From positions 1-51,560 of the forward strand of contig NZ_AKJX01000006.1 in assembly GCF_000276605.1 (NCBI RefSeq): a stretch of 51,560 nucleotides of DNA, written 5' to 3'. The notes under the pieces were generated by a model, which was given only the letters and a program-made list of their open reading frames with translations, ran no database searches and was not told the origin of the DNA. Each line of letters starts with the position of its first letter. Position 1 is the stretch's first letter. The position numbers and the translations under genes were made by a program. Source of the DNA: Acidovorax sp. CF316. Lineage in GTDB: Bacteria; Pseudomonadota; Gammaproteobacteria; Burkholderiales; Burkholderiaceae_C. Shown piece after piece: positions 43,124 to 51,560 of the stretch.

Positions 43124-44146
43124 TCATTGCACCAGCACCGTCATGCCGGGGCGGGCGCCTTCGATGGGGCTGGCCGGGCGGGCGCGCACTTCGAAGGTGC
43201 GCACGTCGAAGCCCTGGCCGGCGCGCGTGGCGCGCCAGGTGGCGAAGTCGGGCAGGGCGGCCGTGTGGTAGACCTTGAAGCGCACGGGCTTGCCGGCCGT
43301 GCCCAGGGCAGGCAGCGTGGCCTCGAACTCGCTGCCGATGGCAAAGCGCTGCAGCCGGTCCTCGCGCACGTTCAGCACCACCCACTGGTCGGCCAGGTCC
43401 ACCACCGTGACCACGGCCACGCCCTGGGGCGAGAGCTCGCCGCTGCGTGCCAGCACCTTGGCCACCTCGCCGGCCACGGGGCTCTTGAGCTCCGTCTCGG
43501 CCTGGGCCGCCTTGACCTCGGCGACCACGCCGGCCACCTGGCGCGCCTGGGCGCTGGCGGCAGACCGGTCCTCGGGCCGGGCACCGGCGCGCGCCAGCTC
43601 GTACTGGGCCTTGGCGGCCAGGGCCTGGTCGCGTGCGGCCTTGTGGTTGGCTTCGGCCTCGTCCCGTTTTTGCGCGGCCACCAGGCCCTCGCGGGCCAGG
43701 CCGTCCACGCGGCGGTAGGAGGATTCGGCCAGGTCGGCTGCCGTCACGGCGCGCTGCCATGCGAGGCGCGCCATCTCCACCTCCTGCGGGCGCGCGCCGT
43801 GCTGGGCCTTGTCGGCCACGGCCTGGGCCGCTTCCTGCGCGGCGGTGGCCTGCGCCAGCTTGGCCTGCACCTCGGGGCTGTCCATGCGGATCAGCGGGGC
43901 GCCCACGGCGATCTGGTCGCCTTCCTTGACCAGGATCTGCGCGATGCGCGCCGTGACCTTGGGGGCGATGTCGGCCTCGCGCGCCTCCATCTGGCCCTGG
44001 AACACCTCGGGGGCCGGCTGGGAGGCCTTCCACAGGCCGAAGCCGACGAAACCGCCCGCGGCCACCAGGGCCACGGCGCCCAGTACGGCCGCCTTCTTGC
44101 TGCCCTTGCCGTTGTTGTTCTTGTTGCTGGTATCGCTCATGTTCAT
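43124..44146 (-). CDS. HlyD family secretion/efflux adaptor protein
   Basis: A 340-residue membrane fusion protein. The basic N-terminus (NKNNNGKGSKK) precedes one membrane helix (AAVLGAVALVAAGGFVGFGLW, about 19-39). Then come the lipoyl half VFQGQMEAREADIAPKVTARIAQILVKEGDQIAVGAPLIRMD, a long alpha-hairpin (about 75-185), the second lipoyl half TELKSPVAGEVAKVLARSGELSPQGVAVVTVVDL, and the beta-barrel. It bridges the ABC permeases and the outer-membrane factor. ATG 44146 overlaps the outer-membrane factor stop as ATGA; a second ATG at 44140 is an alternative. It lies in the middle of the TetR-linked operon. Confidence 0.92.
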   Translation of the reverse strand: MNMSDTSNKNNNGKGSKKAAVLGAVALVAAGGFVGFGLWKASQPAPEVFQGQMEAREADIAPKVTARIAQILVKEGDQIAVGAPLIRMDSPEVQAKLAQATAAQEAAQAVADKAQHGARPQEVEMARLAWQRAVTAADLAESSYRRVDGLAREGLVAAQKRDEAEANHKAARDQALAAKAQYELARAGARPEDRSAASAQARQVAGVVAEVKAAQAETELKSPVAGEVAKVLARSGELSPQGVAVVTVVDLADQWVVLNVREDRLQRFAIGSEFEATLPALGTAGKPVRFKVYHTAALPDFATWRATRAGQGFDVRTFEVRARPASPIEGARPGMTVLVQ

Positions 44147-45594
44147 TCCACCTTCACATCGGCACGTGCCATGTATTTGCCAAATTCATCGGAAAGGCCG
44201 CAGCTTTCAAGCAGCTCGGCCAGGGCCTTCACGTAGTCGTGGGCGGCCTGGGCGCGTTCGGTCTGCGCCTTGGCCTGGTTGACCTGGGCGTCGATCAGGT
44301 CCAGCGTGGTGCTGGTGCCCGCGCGCAGGCCCGAGGTGCGCAGGCGCAGCACCTCGTCGGCCACTTCCAGCCCCGGCTGGAGGGCAAAGTAGGCGCGCCG
44401 CGCCTGCTCCAGCGCCTGCCAGCGCTTTTCCACCAGCAGGGCGATGTCGTTCTGCGCCTGGGCGCCGCTGCGCTCGGCCTGCTCGATCTGGCGCGAGGAC
44501 GATGCGGCCAGCGCGTCGCGGTCGATGGAGTCCCACAGCGTGAAGCGCACGCCGATGCCGGCCACCCAGTCCGCGTCCCTGCCGGTCTTGAGCTGGCGCT
44601 GGCCGAAGGCGAACACCTGGGGCTTGCGCAGGGCCTCCTGCGCCGCATGCAGCTGCTCGGCCTGGCCCTTCTTGGCGGCTACCTTGGCCAGGCCCGGGTG
44701 GCGCTGCAGGGCGGCATCGACGAAGTGGGGCAGGGGCTCCACCGGCTGGCCGAGCACGAACAGCGGGCTGGTGGGCGTCACGCGCTCGCTGGCCTTCACC
44801 GTGCGGGTCAGGGCCGTGGCCGCCAGGTCGGCATCGTCGCGGGCCTTGCGCGCGTTGCGGCGCGCTTCCTCCAGTGCGGCGCGGGCCTGCAGGCGCTCCA
44901 CGCGGGCGATCACGCCGGCGTCCAGCATCTTCTGCGCGGCCGCGTCGTGCTGCTCGATGGTGGCCAGGGCCGATTCGCGCAGCCGCGCCGCCTGCTCGGC
45001 CAGCTGGGCGCCGAAGTAGCGCTGCACCAGCACCGTGGTGACCTCGTGGCCGGTCTTGTCGGCATCGGCCTGCACCTCGGCGGCCTGTGCCTCCACCAGG
45101 CCGCGCGCGGCATCGCCGGCACCGCCCATGTAGATCGGCCAGATGCCCGAGACCGAGGTGCTGGTGTCCGTCTTGTGGCGGTTCAAGGTGTAGCTGGCCG
45201 GCAGGTGCGGCAACTGGGCCAGCGAGCCCGCCAGTTGCGGCGGCAGCTGCTGAAGCACGCCGGGCAGGGCCTCGTTCACGGGGTTGAGGTCGAGGTCCAG
45301 GTTGGCGTTGTAGGCGTACGCGGCACCGCTGAGCGAAACCACCGGGCCGCCCAGGCGTGCCAGGGCCTGGCGGCGCAGCTGGGCGCCTTCGACCGCGCTG
45401 CGCGATGCGGCGAGCTGGTCGGAGCGGGCCGCGAGCTGCTCCAGCGCCGTGTGGAAGGCCATAGGTTCGGCCTGTGCAGGCAGCTGCATGGCGAGCGCGG
45501 CCAGCAGGGCGGCGGCCCGCAGTGGGGAGGTGCGCAGGCAAGGGCGGGGCTGGCCGGCCGCCGCATGCGGCCGGTGGGAGGGGCTCTGGGTCAT
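44143..45594 (-). CDS. TolC family outer-membrane channel (outer-membrane factor)
   Basis: A 483-residue protein with an export signal (RTSPLRAAALLAALAMQLPAQAEP, about 22-45) and two TolC-type repeats. Each repeat contains a long coiled-coil helix pair, for example HEVTTVLVQRYFGAQLAEQAARLRESALATIEQHDAAAQKMLDAGVIARVERLQARAALEEARR and the C-terminal LRLRTSGLRAGTSTTLDLIDAQVNQAKAQTERAQAAHDYVKALAELLESCG. It forms the trimeric channel for the HlyD/ABC-2 system encoded just after it. It overlaps the HlyD gene by 4 nt and starts 11 nt after the hydrolase stop. Confidence 0.92.
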   Translation of the reverse strand: MTQSPSHRPHAAAGQPRPCLRTSPLRAAALLAALAMQLPAQAEPMAFHTALEQLAARSDQLAASRSAVEGAQLRRQALARLGGPVVSLSGAAYAYNANLDLDLNPVNEALPGVLQQLPPQLAGSLAQLPHLPASYTLNRHKTDTSTSVSGIWPIYMGGAGDAARGLVEAQAAEVQADADKTGHEVTTVLVQRYFGAQLAEQAARLRESALATIEQHDAAAQKMLDAGVIARVERLQARAALEEARRNARKARDDADLAATALTRTVKASERVTPTSPLFVLGQPVEPLPHFVDAALQRHPGLAKVAAKKGQAEQLHAAQEALRKPQVFAFGQRQLKTGRDADWVAGIGVRFTLWDSIDRDALAASSSRQIEQAERSGAQAQNDIALLVEKRWQALEQARRAYFALQPGLEVADEVLRLRTSGLRAGTSTTLDLIDAQVNQAKAQTERAQAAHDYVKALAELLESCGLSDEFGKYMARADVKVE

Positions 45595-45605
45595 GGTGGG
45601 AGGGG

Positions 45606-46427
45606 TTAGCGCGCGCCTACGGGGATATAGGCATCACGGTGGTCGGCCAGCCAGCGTTCTGAGAGGTCGCTGCCATGCTGGCTGGGGTGGAAATCGCTGC
45701 GCAGGTACGCACGCCAGGGGCGCCAGCTTTCGCGCACCAGGCCGCCCTGGCCGAACAGGGTGCGTGCCGCGCTGGCCCAGGTGCGCCACCGCCACAGCGT
45801 GCCGTCGCGGCGCAGGTTGCCCACGGTCTGGCGCAGCACGTCGCCCAGGAACACCAGGGTGATGCGCCGGAACCAGGTGATGCGCCAGGCATGGTCGCCG
45901 CCCAGGGCCTGGTAGATGTCGAAGGCGGTGCTCTTGTGCTCGGCCTCTTCGGCGCAATGCCATTGCCACATCGTGGCCAGGCGCGGATCGGCGCCCGCCA
46001 GGACCTCGGGATGGCCCAGCAGCCACTCGGCCAGCAGGGCCGTGAAATGCTCGTTGGCCGCGGTCACCGCCAGGGGGTGGCGCGGGTCAGCGCCTTCGAA
46101 GAGCTTCATGCGCGCGGCCGCGCGCGGGGCCCAGGTATTGACCAGGCCCTGCGTGTCGAGGTGGCCATTGAACAGCGCATGGATGCGCCGGTGCGTGGCC
46201 TCCTGCCCGATGAAGCCGCGCACCTCATCGGCATGTTGCGCCTGCCGGTCAGCGGGCAAGGCCTTGTGGCCATTGCGCACCGCGTCGATGAAGAACTGCT
46301 CGCCCACGGGGAAGCTCATGGACAGCGCATTGAAGAGCGCCGTGCGAAACGCGTCGCCACCGCACCAGTGGCGCGCGAAAGGCGCTTCCAGGTCAATGAG
46401 CAGGCGGCGGACGACAAGTTCGGTCAT
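45606..46427 (-). CDS. PF10118-type predicted metal-dependent hydrolase
   Basis: A 273-residue protein of the family annotated as predicted metal-dependent hydrolase. It has ferritin-like metal motifs: VGEQFFIDAVR and GFIGQEATHRRIHALFN (about 71-87) in the first half, and MWQWHCAEEAEHKSTAFDIYQALGG (about 170-194) in the second, giving paired Glu/His ligands typical of di-iron helical bundles. It may be an oxygenase-like rather than hydrolytic enzyme; function unproven. ATG 46427. It heads the operon with the outer-membrane factor, HlyD and two permeases, transcribed from the TetR-site region, so its substrate may be related to the exported compound. Confidence 0.85.
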   Translation of the reverse strand: MTELVVRRLLIDLEAPFARHWCGGDAFRTALFNALSMSFPVGEQFFIDAVRNGHKALPADRQAQHADEVRGFIGQEATHRRIHALFNGHLDTQGLVNTWAPRAAARMKLFEGADPRHPLAVTAANEHFTALLAEWLLGHPEVLAGADPRLATMWQWHCAEEAEHKSTAFDIYQALGGDHAWRITWFRRITLVFLGDVLRQTVGNLRRDGTLWRWRTWASAARTLFGQGGLVRESWRPWRAYLRSDFHPSQHGSDLSERWLADHRDAYIPVGAR

Positions 46428-46455
46428 GGCAGGCTCCAATCGGTGGACAGGTTTT

Positions 46456-46471
46456 GGTACTGCGTGGTACC
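46456..46471. promoter_or_regulatory. TetR operator, site 1 (GGTAC-N6-GTACC)
   Basis: GGTAC-tgcgtg-GTACC, extended to TTGGTAC/GTACCAA at 46454-46473. It overlaps a plus-strand -35-like TTGGTA (46454-46459) that is 18 nt from TATGAT (46478-46483), the likely tetR promoter. Confidence 0.75.
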
Positions 46472-46496
46472 AATGCATATGATGCGCTTGGAGTGT

Positions 46497-46512
46497 GGTA
46501 CTGTCAAGTACC
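46497..46512. promoter_or_regulatory. TetR operator, site 2 (GGTAC-N6-GTACC)
   Basis: GGTAC-tgtcaa-GTACC, 41 bp from site 1 centre to centre. Its six central bases read TTGACA on the minus strand, a perfect -35 hexamer pointing toward the export operon, so repressor binding would block that promoter. Confidence 0.75.
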
Positions 46513-46543
46513 TTCTGGATCTATCCTGGAATTGCCTGCCGCC

Positions 46544-47155
46544 ATGACCGCCGCCACGACCGACGCCAGCCCGTCTCCCTCCACCGTGCACCGCTCCCGC
46601 CTGCTGGAGGGCATGGCGCGCGCCGTGGCCGCGCGCGGCTATGCGGACACGACCATCGCCGACATCGTGCGCGAGGCCAGCGTCTCGCGCCGCACCTTCT
46701 ACGAGAACTTCGGCGACAAGGCCGAGTGCCTGATCGCGCTGTACGAGGTCGCCAGCGGCAACGCCATCACCGTGCTGCGCAACGCCATCGACCCGGCGAG
46801 TGACTGGCAGGCGCAGGTGGAGCAGGCCATGGGGGCCTACTTCGGCGTGCTTGAGCGCAACCCCGTGCTGCTGCGCACGCTCTTCGTGGAGATGCTGGGA
46901 CTGGGGGCGCCAGGGCTGGCGGCGCGCCGCCGCGCCAACCAGCAACTGGCCGACCTGATGCTCGACGTGGTGAACAACCGCCCGGGCGAACGCCTGCGCA
47001 AGGCGCCGCTCCAGCCCATGATGGCCATGGCGGTGGTGGGCGGCATCAACGAGATGGTGTTGCAGTCCATCGAGCAGGGGCGCGCCAACGACCTGCAGGA
47101 GCTGGTGGAGCCGGCCGCGATGCTGCTGCGTGCGGCGATCTCGGCGGAGTTCTGA
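46544..47155 (+). CDS. TetR family transcriptional repressor
   Basis: A 203-residue regulator. The N-terminal helix-turn-helix is SRLLEGMARAVAARGYADTTIADIVREASVSRRTFYENFGDKAECLIALYEVASG (about 18-72). The C-terminal helical ligand domain includes VLERNPVLLRTLFVEMLGLGAPGLAARRRANQQLADLM. ATG 46544 was chosen over one at 46454, which would place coding sequence over the operators. It is divergent from the five-gene hydrolase/export operon; two identical-pattern palindromes lie between. By analogy with other TetR/efflux pairs, it probably represses itself and the exporter until the exported compound binds. Its stop is 1 nt from the convergent VOC gene. Confidence 0.92.
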   Translation: MTAATTDASPSPSTVHRSRLLEGMARAVAARGYADTTIADIVREASVSRRTFYENFGDKAECLIALYEVASGNAITVLRNAIDPASDWQAQVEQAMGAYFGVLERNPVLLRTLFVEMLGLGAPGLAARRRANQQLADLMLDVVNNRPGERLRKAPLQPMMAMAVVGGINEMVLQSIEQGRANDLQELVEPAAMLLRAAISAEF

Positions 47156-47156
47156 C

Positions 47157-47543
47157 TCAGATTTCGTTCGCTATTTCGATCAGGTTCTCGTCCGGGTCGT
47201 AGAGGTACACCGAGCGCAGGCGGTGCTGCGCTCCCGTGGCGCCCACCGGCCCCTGCACCACGGCCACGCTCTGCGCGGCCAGGTGCACGAGCACCTCATC
47301 GAGCGGCGTGCGCGTGAGAAAGCACAGGTCGCCCGAGCCCGCGGTGGCATGGCGCACGTTCGGGTCCACCACCGTGCCCACCTCGTGCAGGTTGATCTTC
47401 TGGCTGCCGAAGTGCAGGGCATGGCGCCCCGGCTTGAACTCCCGTGCCTGCATGCCCAGCACGCGCTCGTAGAAGGCGATGGTGGCCGGGATGCTGGCGA
47501 CGGTCAGGACCACATGGTCCAGAGATTGCACGGTGATGGGCAT
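47157..47543 (-). CDS. VOC family (glyoxalase/bleomycin-resistance-like) protein
   Basis: A 128-residue single-domain VOC protein. First module: VQSLDHVVLTVASIPATIAFYERVLGMQAREFKPGRHALHFGSQKINLHE, with candidate metal ligands His10 and the Glu in NLHE. Second module: GDLCFLTRTPLDEVLVHLAAQSVAVVQGPVG and LRSVYLYDPDENLIEIANEI, with the final Glu ligand in LIEI. It resembles the fosfomycin-resistance/dioxygenase-like group of small VOC proteins; the reaction is unknown. It lies between the tetR stop (convergent) and the hppA gene on the same strand, and is probably monocistronic. Confidence 0.88.
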   Translation of the reverse strand: MPITVQSLDHVVLTVASIPATIAFYERVLGMQAREFKPGRHALHFGSQKINLHEVGTVVDPNVRHATAGSGDLCFLTRTPLDEVLVHLAAQSVAVVQGPVGATGAQHRLRSVYLYDPDENLIEIANEI

Positions 47544-47574
47544 GGCAAAGGAGGGCGACTGGGGTGTGAAAATG

Positions 47575-47597
47575 AAAAAGGCCCGCCGAAGCGGGCC
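47575..47597 (-). terminator. Intrinsic terminator of hppA
   Basis: On the minus strand: GGCCCGC-ttcg-GCGGGCC followed by TTTTT, a classic UUCG-capped terminator 31 nt after the hppA stop, just upstream of the VOC gene. Confidence 0.9.
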
Positions 47598-47627
47598 CGT
47601 GGCCGTACTGGCTGCTACCGCAGCGTA

Positions 47628-49703
<2,076 letters not shown>

Positions 49704-49743
49704 TCATTTCTCCTTGGTTGTTTCAGTTGCACGGAAGGAAACA

Positions 49744-49775
49744 CAACGCAGGTCGGTGGTGCTTCCGCTGCGTTG
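49744..49775 (-). promoter_or_regulatory. hppA leader hairpin
   Basis: CAACGCAG and CTGCGTTG pair perfectly (8 bp) around a 16-nt loop. In an hppA transcript this would lie between the terminator-like hairpin at 49794 and the ribosome-binding site. Confidence 0.4.
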
Positions 49776-49793
49776 CTTCCTCGTGCTCCTGGG

Positions 49794-49824
49794 AGAAAAA
49801 CCTGCTCAAAATCGAGAGCAGGTT
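49794..49824 (-). terminator. Intrinsic-terminator-like hairpin in the hppA leader region
   Basis: Minus strand: AACCTGCTC-N8-GAGCAGGTT then TTTCTCCC, a 9-bp perfect stem with a U-rich tail, about 90 nt upstream of the hppA start. It is either an attenuator for hppA or a block to antisense transcription from the ppa side. Confidence 0.6.
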
Positions 49825-49861
49825 CTCAAGGGGTCGATTGGCCAACAGGCCCAATTTACAG

Positions 49862-49877
49862 GCAAACGCCGGTTTGC
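49862..49877. promoter_or_regulatory. Palindrome in the hppA/ppa divergent region
   Basis: GCAAAC-gccg-GTTTGC is a perfect 16-bp palindrome with 6-bp arms. It lies upstream of a ppa -10-like TAAAAT (49903-49908). Candidate operator; no regulator is assigned. Confidence 0.35.
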
Positions 49878-49980
49878 AAGCGGGCAGAAAGGGGCATGCG
49901 CCTAAAATCAGGGTTAATCCCGACGCCATGGGTCCTGAACCGGGCTCGCGGGTTATCGTTTCAAACCACTATCCACAGAC

Positions 49981-50523
49981 ATGTCCCTGAACCACGTACC
50001 TCCTGGCAAGAACGCCCCCGACTCCTTCAACGTCGTCATCGAGATCCCGATGAACGCCGACCCGATCAAGTACGAAGTGGACAAGGAATCGGGCGCGATC
50101 TTCGTGGACCGCTTCATGACCACGGCCATGCACTACCCCACCAACTACGGCTACGTGCCGCAGACGCTGTCGGGCGACGGCGACCCGGTGGACGTGCTGG
50201 TGATCACCCCCTACCCGCTGTTCCCCGGCGTGGTCGTGCCCTGCCGCCCCATCGGCATCCTGATGATGGAAGACGAAGCCGGCGTGGACGGCAAGGTGCT
50301 GGCCGTGCCCACCGACAAGGTGCTGCCCATCTACACCCACTGGCAGAAGGTGGAAGACGTGAACCCGATGCGCCTGAAGGCCATCAGCCACTTCTTCGAG
50401 CACTACAAGGACCTGGAAGCCGGCAAGTGGGTCAAGGTGCTGGGCTGGGAAGGCCTGGACGCCGCCAAGAAGGAAATCATGGACGGCATCGCCAACTTCA
50501 AGGCCAAGAACAACGCGGCCTGA
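49981..50523 (+). CDS. ppa: Inorganic pyrophosphatase (soluble, family I)
   Basis: A 180-residue family I pyrophosphatase. Motifs: [29 protein letters not shown] (about 17-45), [31 protein letters not shown] (the YGYVP and the active-site DGDPVDVLV Asp residues, about 50-80), [28 protein letters not shown] and [21 protein letters not shown]. It hydrolyses PPi to phosphate and drives biosynthesis forward. ATG 49981. It is divergent from hppA, 277 nt apart, so the cell carries both an energy-conserving and an energy-wasting pyrophosphatase side by side. It ends in a good intrinsic terminator. Confidence 0.96.
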   Translation: MSLNHVPPGKNAPDSFNVVIEIPMNADPIKYEVDKESGAIFVDRFMTTAMHYPTNYGYVPQTLSGDGDPVDVLVITPYPLFPGVVVPCRPIGILMMEDEAGVDGKVLAVPTDKVLPIYTHWQKVEDVNPMRLKAISHFFEHYKDLEAGKWVKVLGWEGLDAAKKEIMDGIANFKAKNNAA

Positions 50524-50565
50524 GCGCCCGGGCCGGCTGCCCCTGCGGTAGCCCGCTGACCAGAA

Positions 50566-50600
50566 AGCATGCATGCCCTCGCGGGCTGCATGCTTTTTTT
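50566..50600 (+). terminator. Intrinsic terminator of ppa
   Basis: AGCATGCA-t-GCCC-tcgc-GGGC-TGCATGCT followed by a run of seven T: a 12-bp stem with one bulge, 42 nt after the ppa stop. Confidence 0.92.
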
Positions 50601-50612
50601 CATGGAAACCCC

Positions 50613-50626
50613 GCACTGTGCAGTGC
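50613..50626. promoter_or_regulatory. Palindrome upstream of the chemoreceptor gene
   Basis: GCACTG-tg-CAGTGC, a perfect 14-bp inverted repeat about 90 nt before the MCP start. No regulator is assigned. Confidence 0.3.
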
Positions 50627-50715
50627 CCCTGCGGTTGCTAGACTGGGCAAAGCCAAGGTGTCGGTGCGCAATCCTGCGCACGCCCTGGCACGAATGGCCG
50701 TGGCCAAGGGGTGAT

Positions 50716-51560
50716 ATGAAGATTTCCGACGTGCGTATCGGGCTCAAGCTGGGGATCGGGTTCTTTGCCCTGGTGCTGCTCACGGGTCTCCTGGGAGCGG
50801 TCTCGCTGTTCCAGCTGTCACGCATCCACCACAACGCACAGGAGATTGCGAGCAACCTGCTGCCCAGCGTGGGCTACACGGGCGAGCTCAGGGTGCTGAT
50901 GAACCGCATGCGGCGCTCCGAAGCCGGCATGATCACCTCGCGCAGCACGGCCGAAGTCCAGGCCTTTGCCGAGCAGATGACCGCGCGCGCCAAAGACCTG
51001 GAGCGCGTGGAGGGGCAGTACGAACCGCTGGTCAGCGCGGGCGAGGAGCGCGAGGCCTTCCAGGCCTTTCGCACGCGCAAGGCCGCTTACTACAAGCTCC
51101 AGGCCAACCTGGTGGATGTCGCCAAGGCGGTGGACTTCAGCACCAACGACACCCTGGCCTTGAGCGCAGATGCCTTGTCCGGGCTGTTTGCCGGTGAGTC
51201 CGAAACCGCCTTCGTGGCTGCCGCAGAAACCCTGGGCCAGTTGCAGAAGATCAACTCGGCGCAGGCCGACAAGGAGCAGGCCGAAGTGGCGTCGGTTTTC
51301 CAGGCGGCGCGCGTCTGGGTGCTGGGCACGCTGGCCGCCTGCGTGGCGCTCGCCATCGTGCTGGGCGTGTCGATCACGCGTTCGGTCACGCGCCCCGCGG
51401 GCCAGGCCGTGAGCGCTGCACGCGCCATTGCCGAAGGCGACCTCACGGCAGCCATGCCGGCCCATGGCAACGATGAAATGGGCCAGCTGCTGTCAGCCCT
51501 GGAGGACATGCGCTCCAACCTGGCGCGCGTGGTCACCGGGGTGCGCGGCAACGCCGAGAG
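50716..51560 (+). CDS. Methyl-accepting chemotaxis protein, N-terminal part (partial)
   Basis: The first 281 codons of a chemoreceptor; the gene runs off the right edge. MKISDVRIGLKLGIGFFALVLLTGLLGAVSLFQL provides TM1 (about 13-35). A four-helix-bundle (4HB_MCP) ligand domain follows, with the family start NAQEIASNLLPSVGYTGELRVLMNRMRRSEAGMI. TM2 is at about 197-218 (VWVLGTLAACVALAIVLGVSI), followed by a HAMP domain RSVTRPAGQAVSAARAIAEGDLTAAMPAHGNDEMGQLLSALEDMRSNLARVV. The signalling domain lies outside the window. The start is the ATG at 50716. Confidence 0.93.
   Translation, partial: MKISDVRIGLKLGIGFFALVLLTGLLGAVSLFQLSRIHHNAQEIASNLLPSVGYTGELRVLMNRMRRSEAGMITSRSTAEVQAFAEQMTARAKDLERVEGQYEPLVSAGEEREAFQAFRTRKAAYYKLQANLVDVAKAVDFSTNDTLALSADALSGLFAGESETAFVAAAETLGQLQKINSAQADKEQAEVASVFQAARVWVLGTLAACVALAIVLGVSITRSVTRPAGQAVSAARAIAEGDLTAAMPAHGNDEMGQLLSALEDMRSNLARVVTGVRGNAE

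Overview
The window looks like a chromosomal segment of a high-GC betaproteobacterium of the order Burkholderiales, most likely family Comamonadaceae (Acidovorax/Comamonas-like). This rests on the GC-rich codon use, the orphan Bug/TctC-type binding protein, the dnaX-ybaB-recR cluster, the DUF1631 and DUF2889 genes, and the style of the intergenic repeats. I see no prophage, IS element, CRISPR array, tRNA or rRNA. Nearly all of it is coding, mostly in short operons with 1-4 nt overlaps.

Layout. 1-1412: replication/repair cluster (3' end of dnaX, ybaB, recR). 1534-3462: MAPEG membrane protein, an orphan Tat-exported ABC binding protein and a 50-residue membrane protein. 3625-7295: mltD-gloB-(yafS-like methyltransferase)-rnhA, a neighbourhood also known from E. 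coli. 7432-12022: RND efflux adaptor and pump. 12038-16014: a PAS/AAA+/Fis sigma54 activator divergent from an acyl-CoA synthetase/enoyl-CoA hydratase operon that has a good -24/-12 promoter. 16044-18887: GST, AraC regulator, PEBP lipoprotein and a PhnB-like protein. 19086-20336: YhhS-type MFS transporter. 20354-27552: aldarate (galactarate/talarate) catabolic locus with a LacI regulator, two unrelated galactarate dehydratases, an exported lactonase, an SDR and a Bug protein. 27681-29576: ArsR regulator, DUF393 protein, UbiG-like methyltransferase and a CGHC thioredoxin. 29663-32790: molybdenum cofactor genes moeA-mobA-moaA. 33014-35915: SDR, DUF2889 and aldehyde dehydrogenase. 36008-38338: Crp/Fnr regulator, Mpo1-like DUF962 protein and a BASS symporter. 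38333-40654: DUF1631. 40754-47155: five-gene export operon (PF10118 metal hydrolase, outer-membrane factor, HlyD adaptor, two ABC-2 permeases, no ATPase) facing a TetR regulator. 47157-50523: VOC protein, membrane H+-pyrophosphatase and, divergently, soluble pyrophosphatase. 50716-end: start of a methyl-accepting chemotaxis protein.

The most unusual feature is a family of four intergenic elements (590-711, 3461-3570, 27554-27654, 32867-33001 on the minus strand). Each is a long two-stage hairpin. Two boxes (CGTCGTTG on the 5' side, CGCCTAG on the 3' side) are invariant, while the stems on either side differ in sequence but keep their pairing. All four begin 0-13 nt after a stop codon, in the same orientation as that gene. 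I do not recognise a named family for it.

Several divergent regulator/target pairs carry visible operators: paired LacI sites 105 bp apart, with one over a sigma70 promoter; paired ArsR-type sites 20 bp apart; paired GGTAC-N6-GTACC TetR sites 41 bp apart; and a 21-bp palindrome about 110 bp upstream of the predicted sigma54 start. Coordinates and start codons were read by hand; no database search was run.
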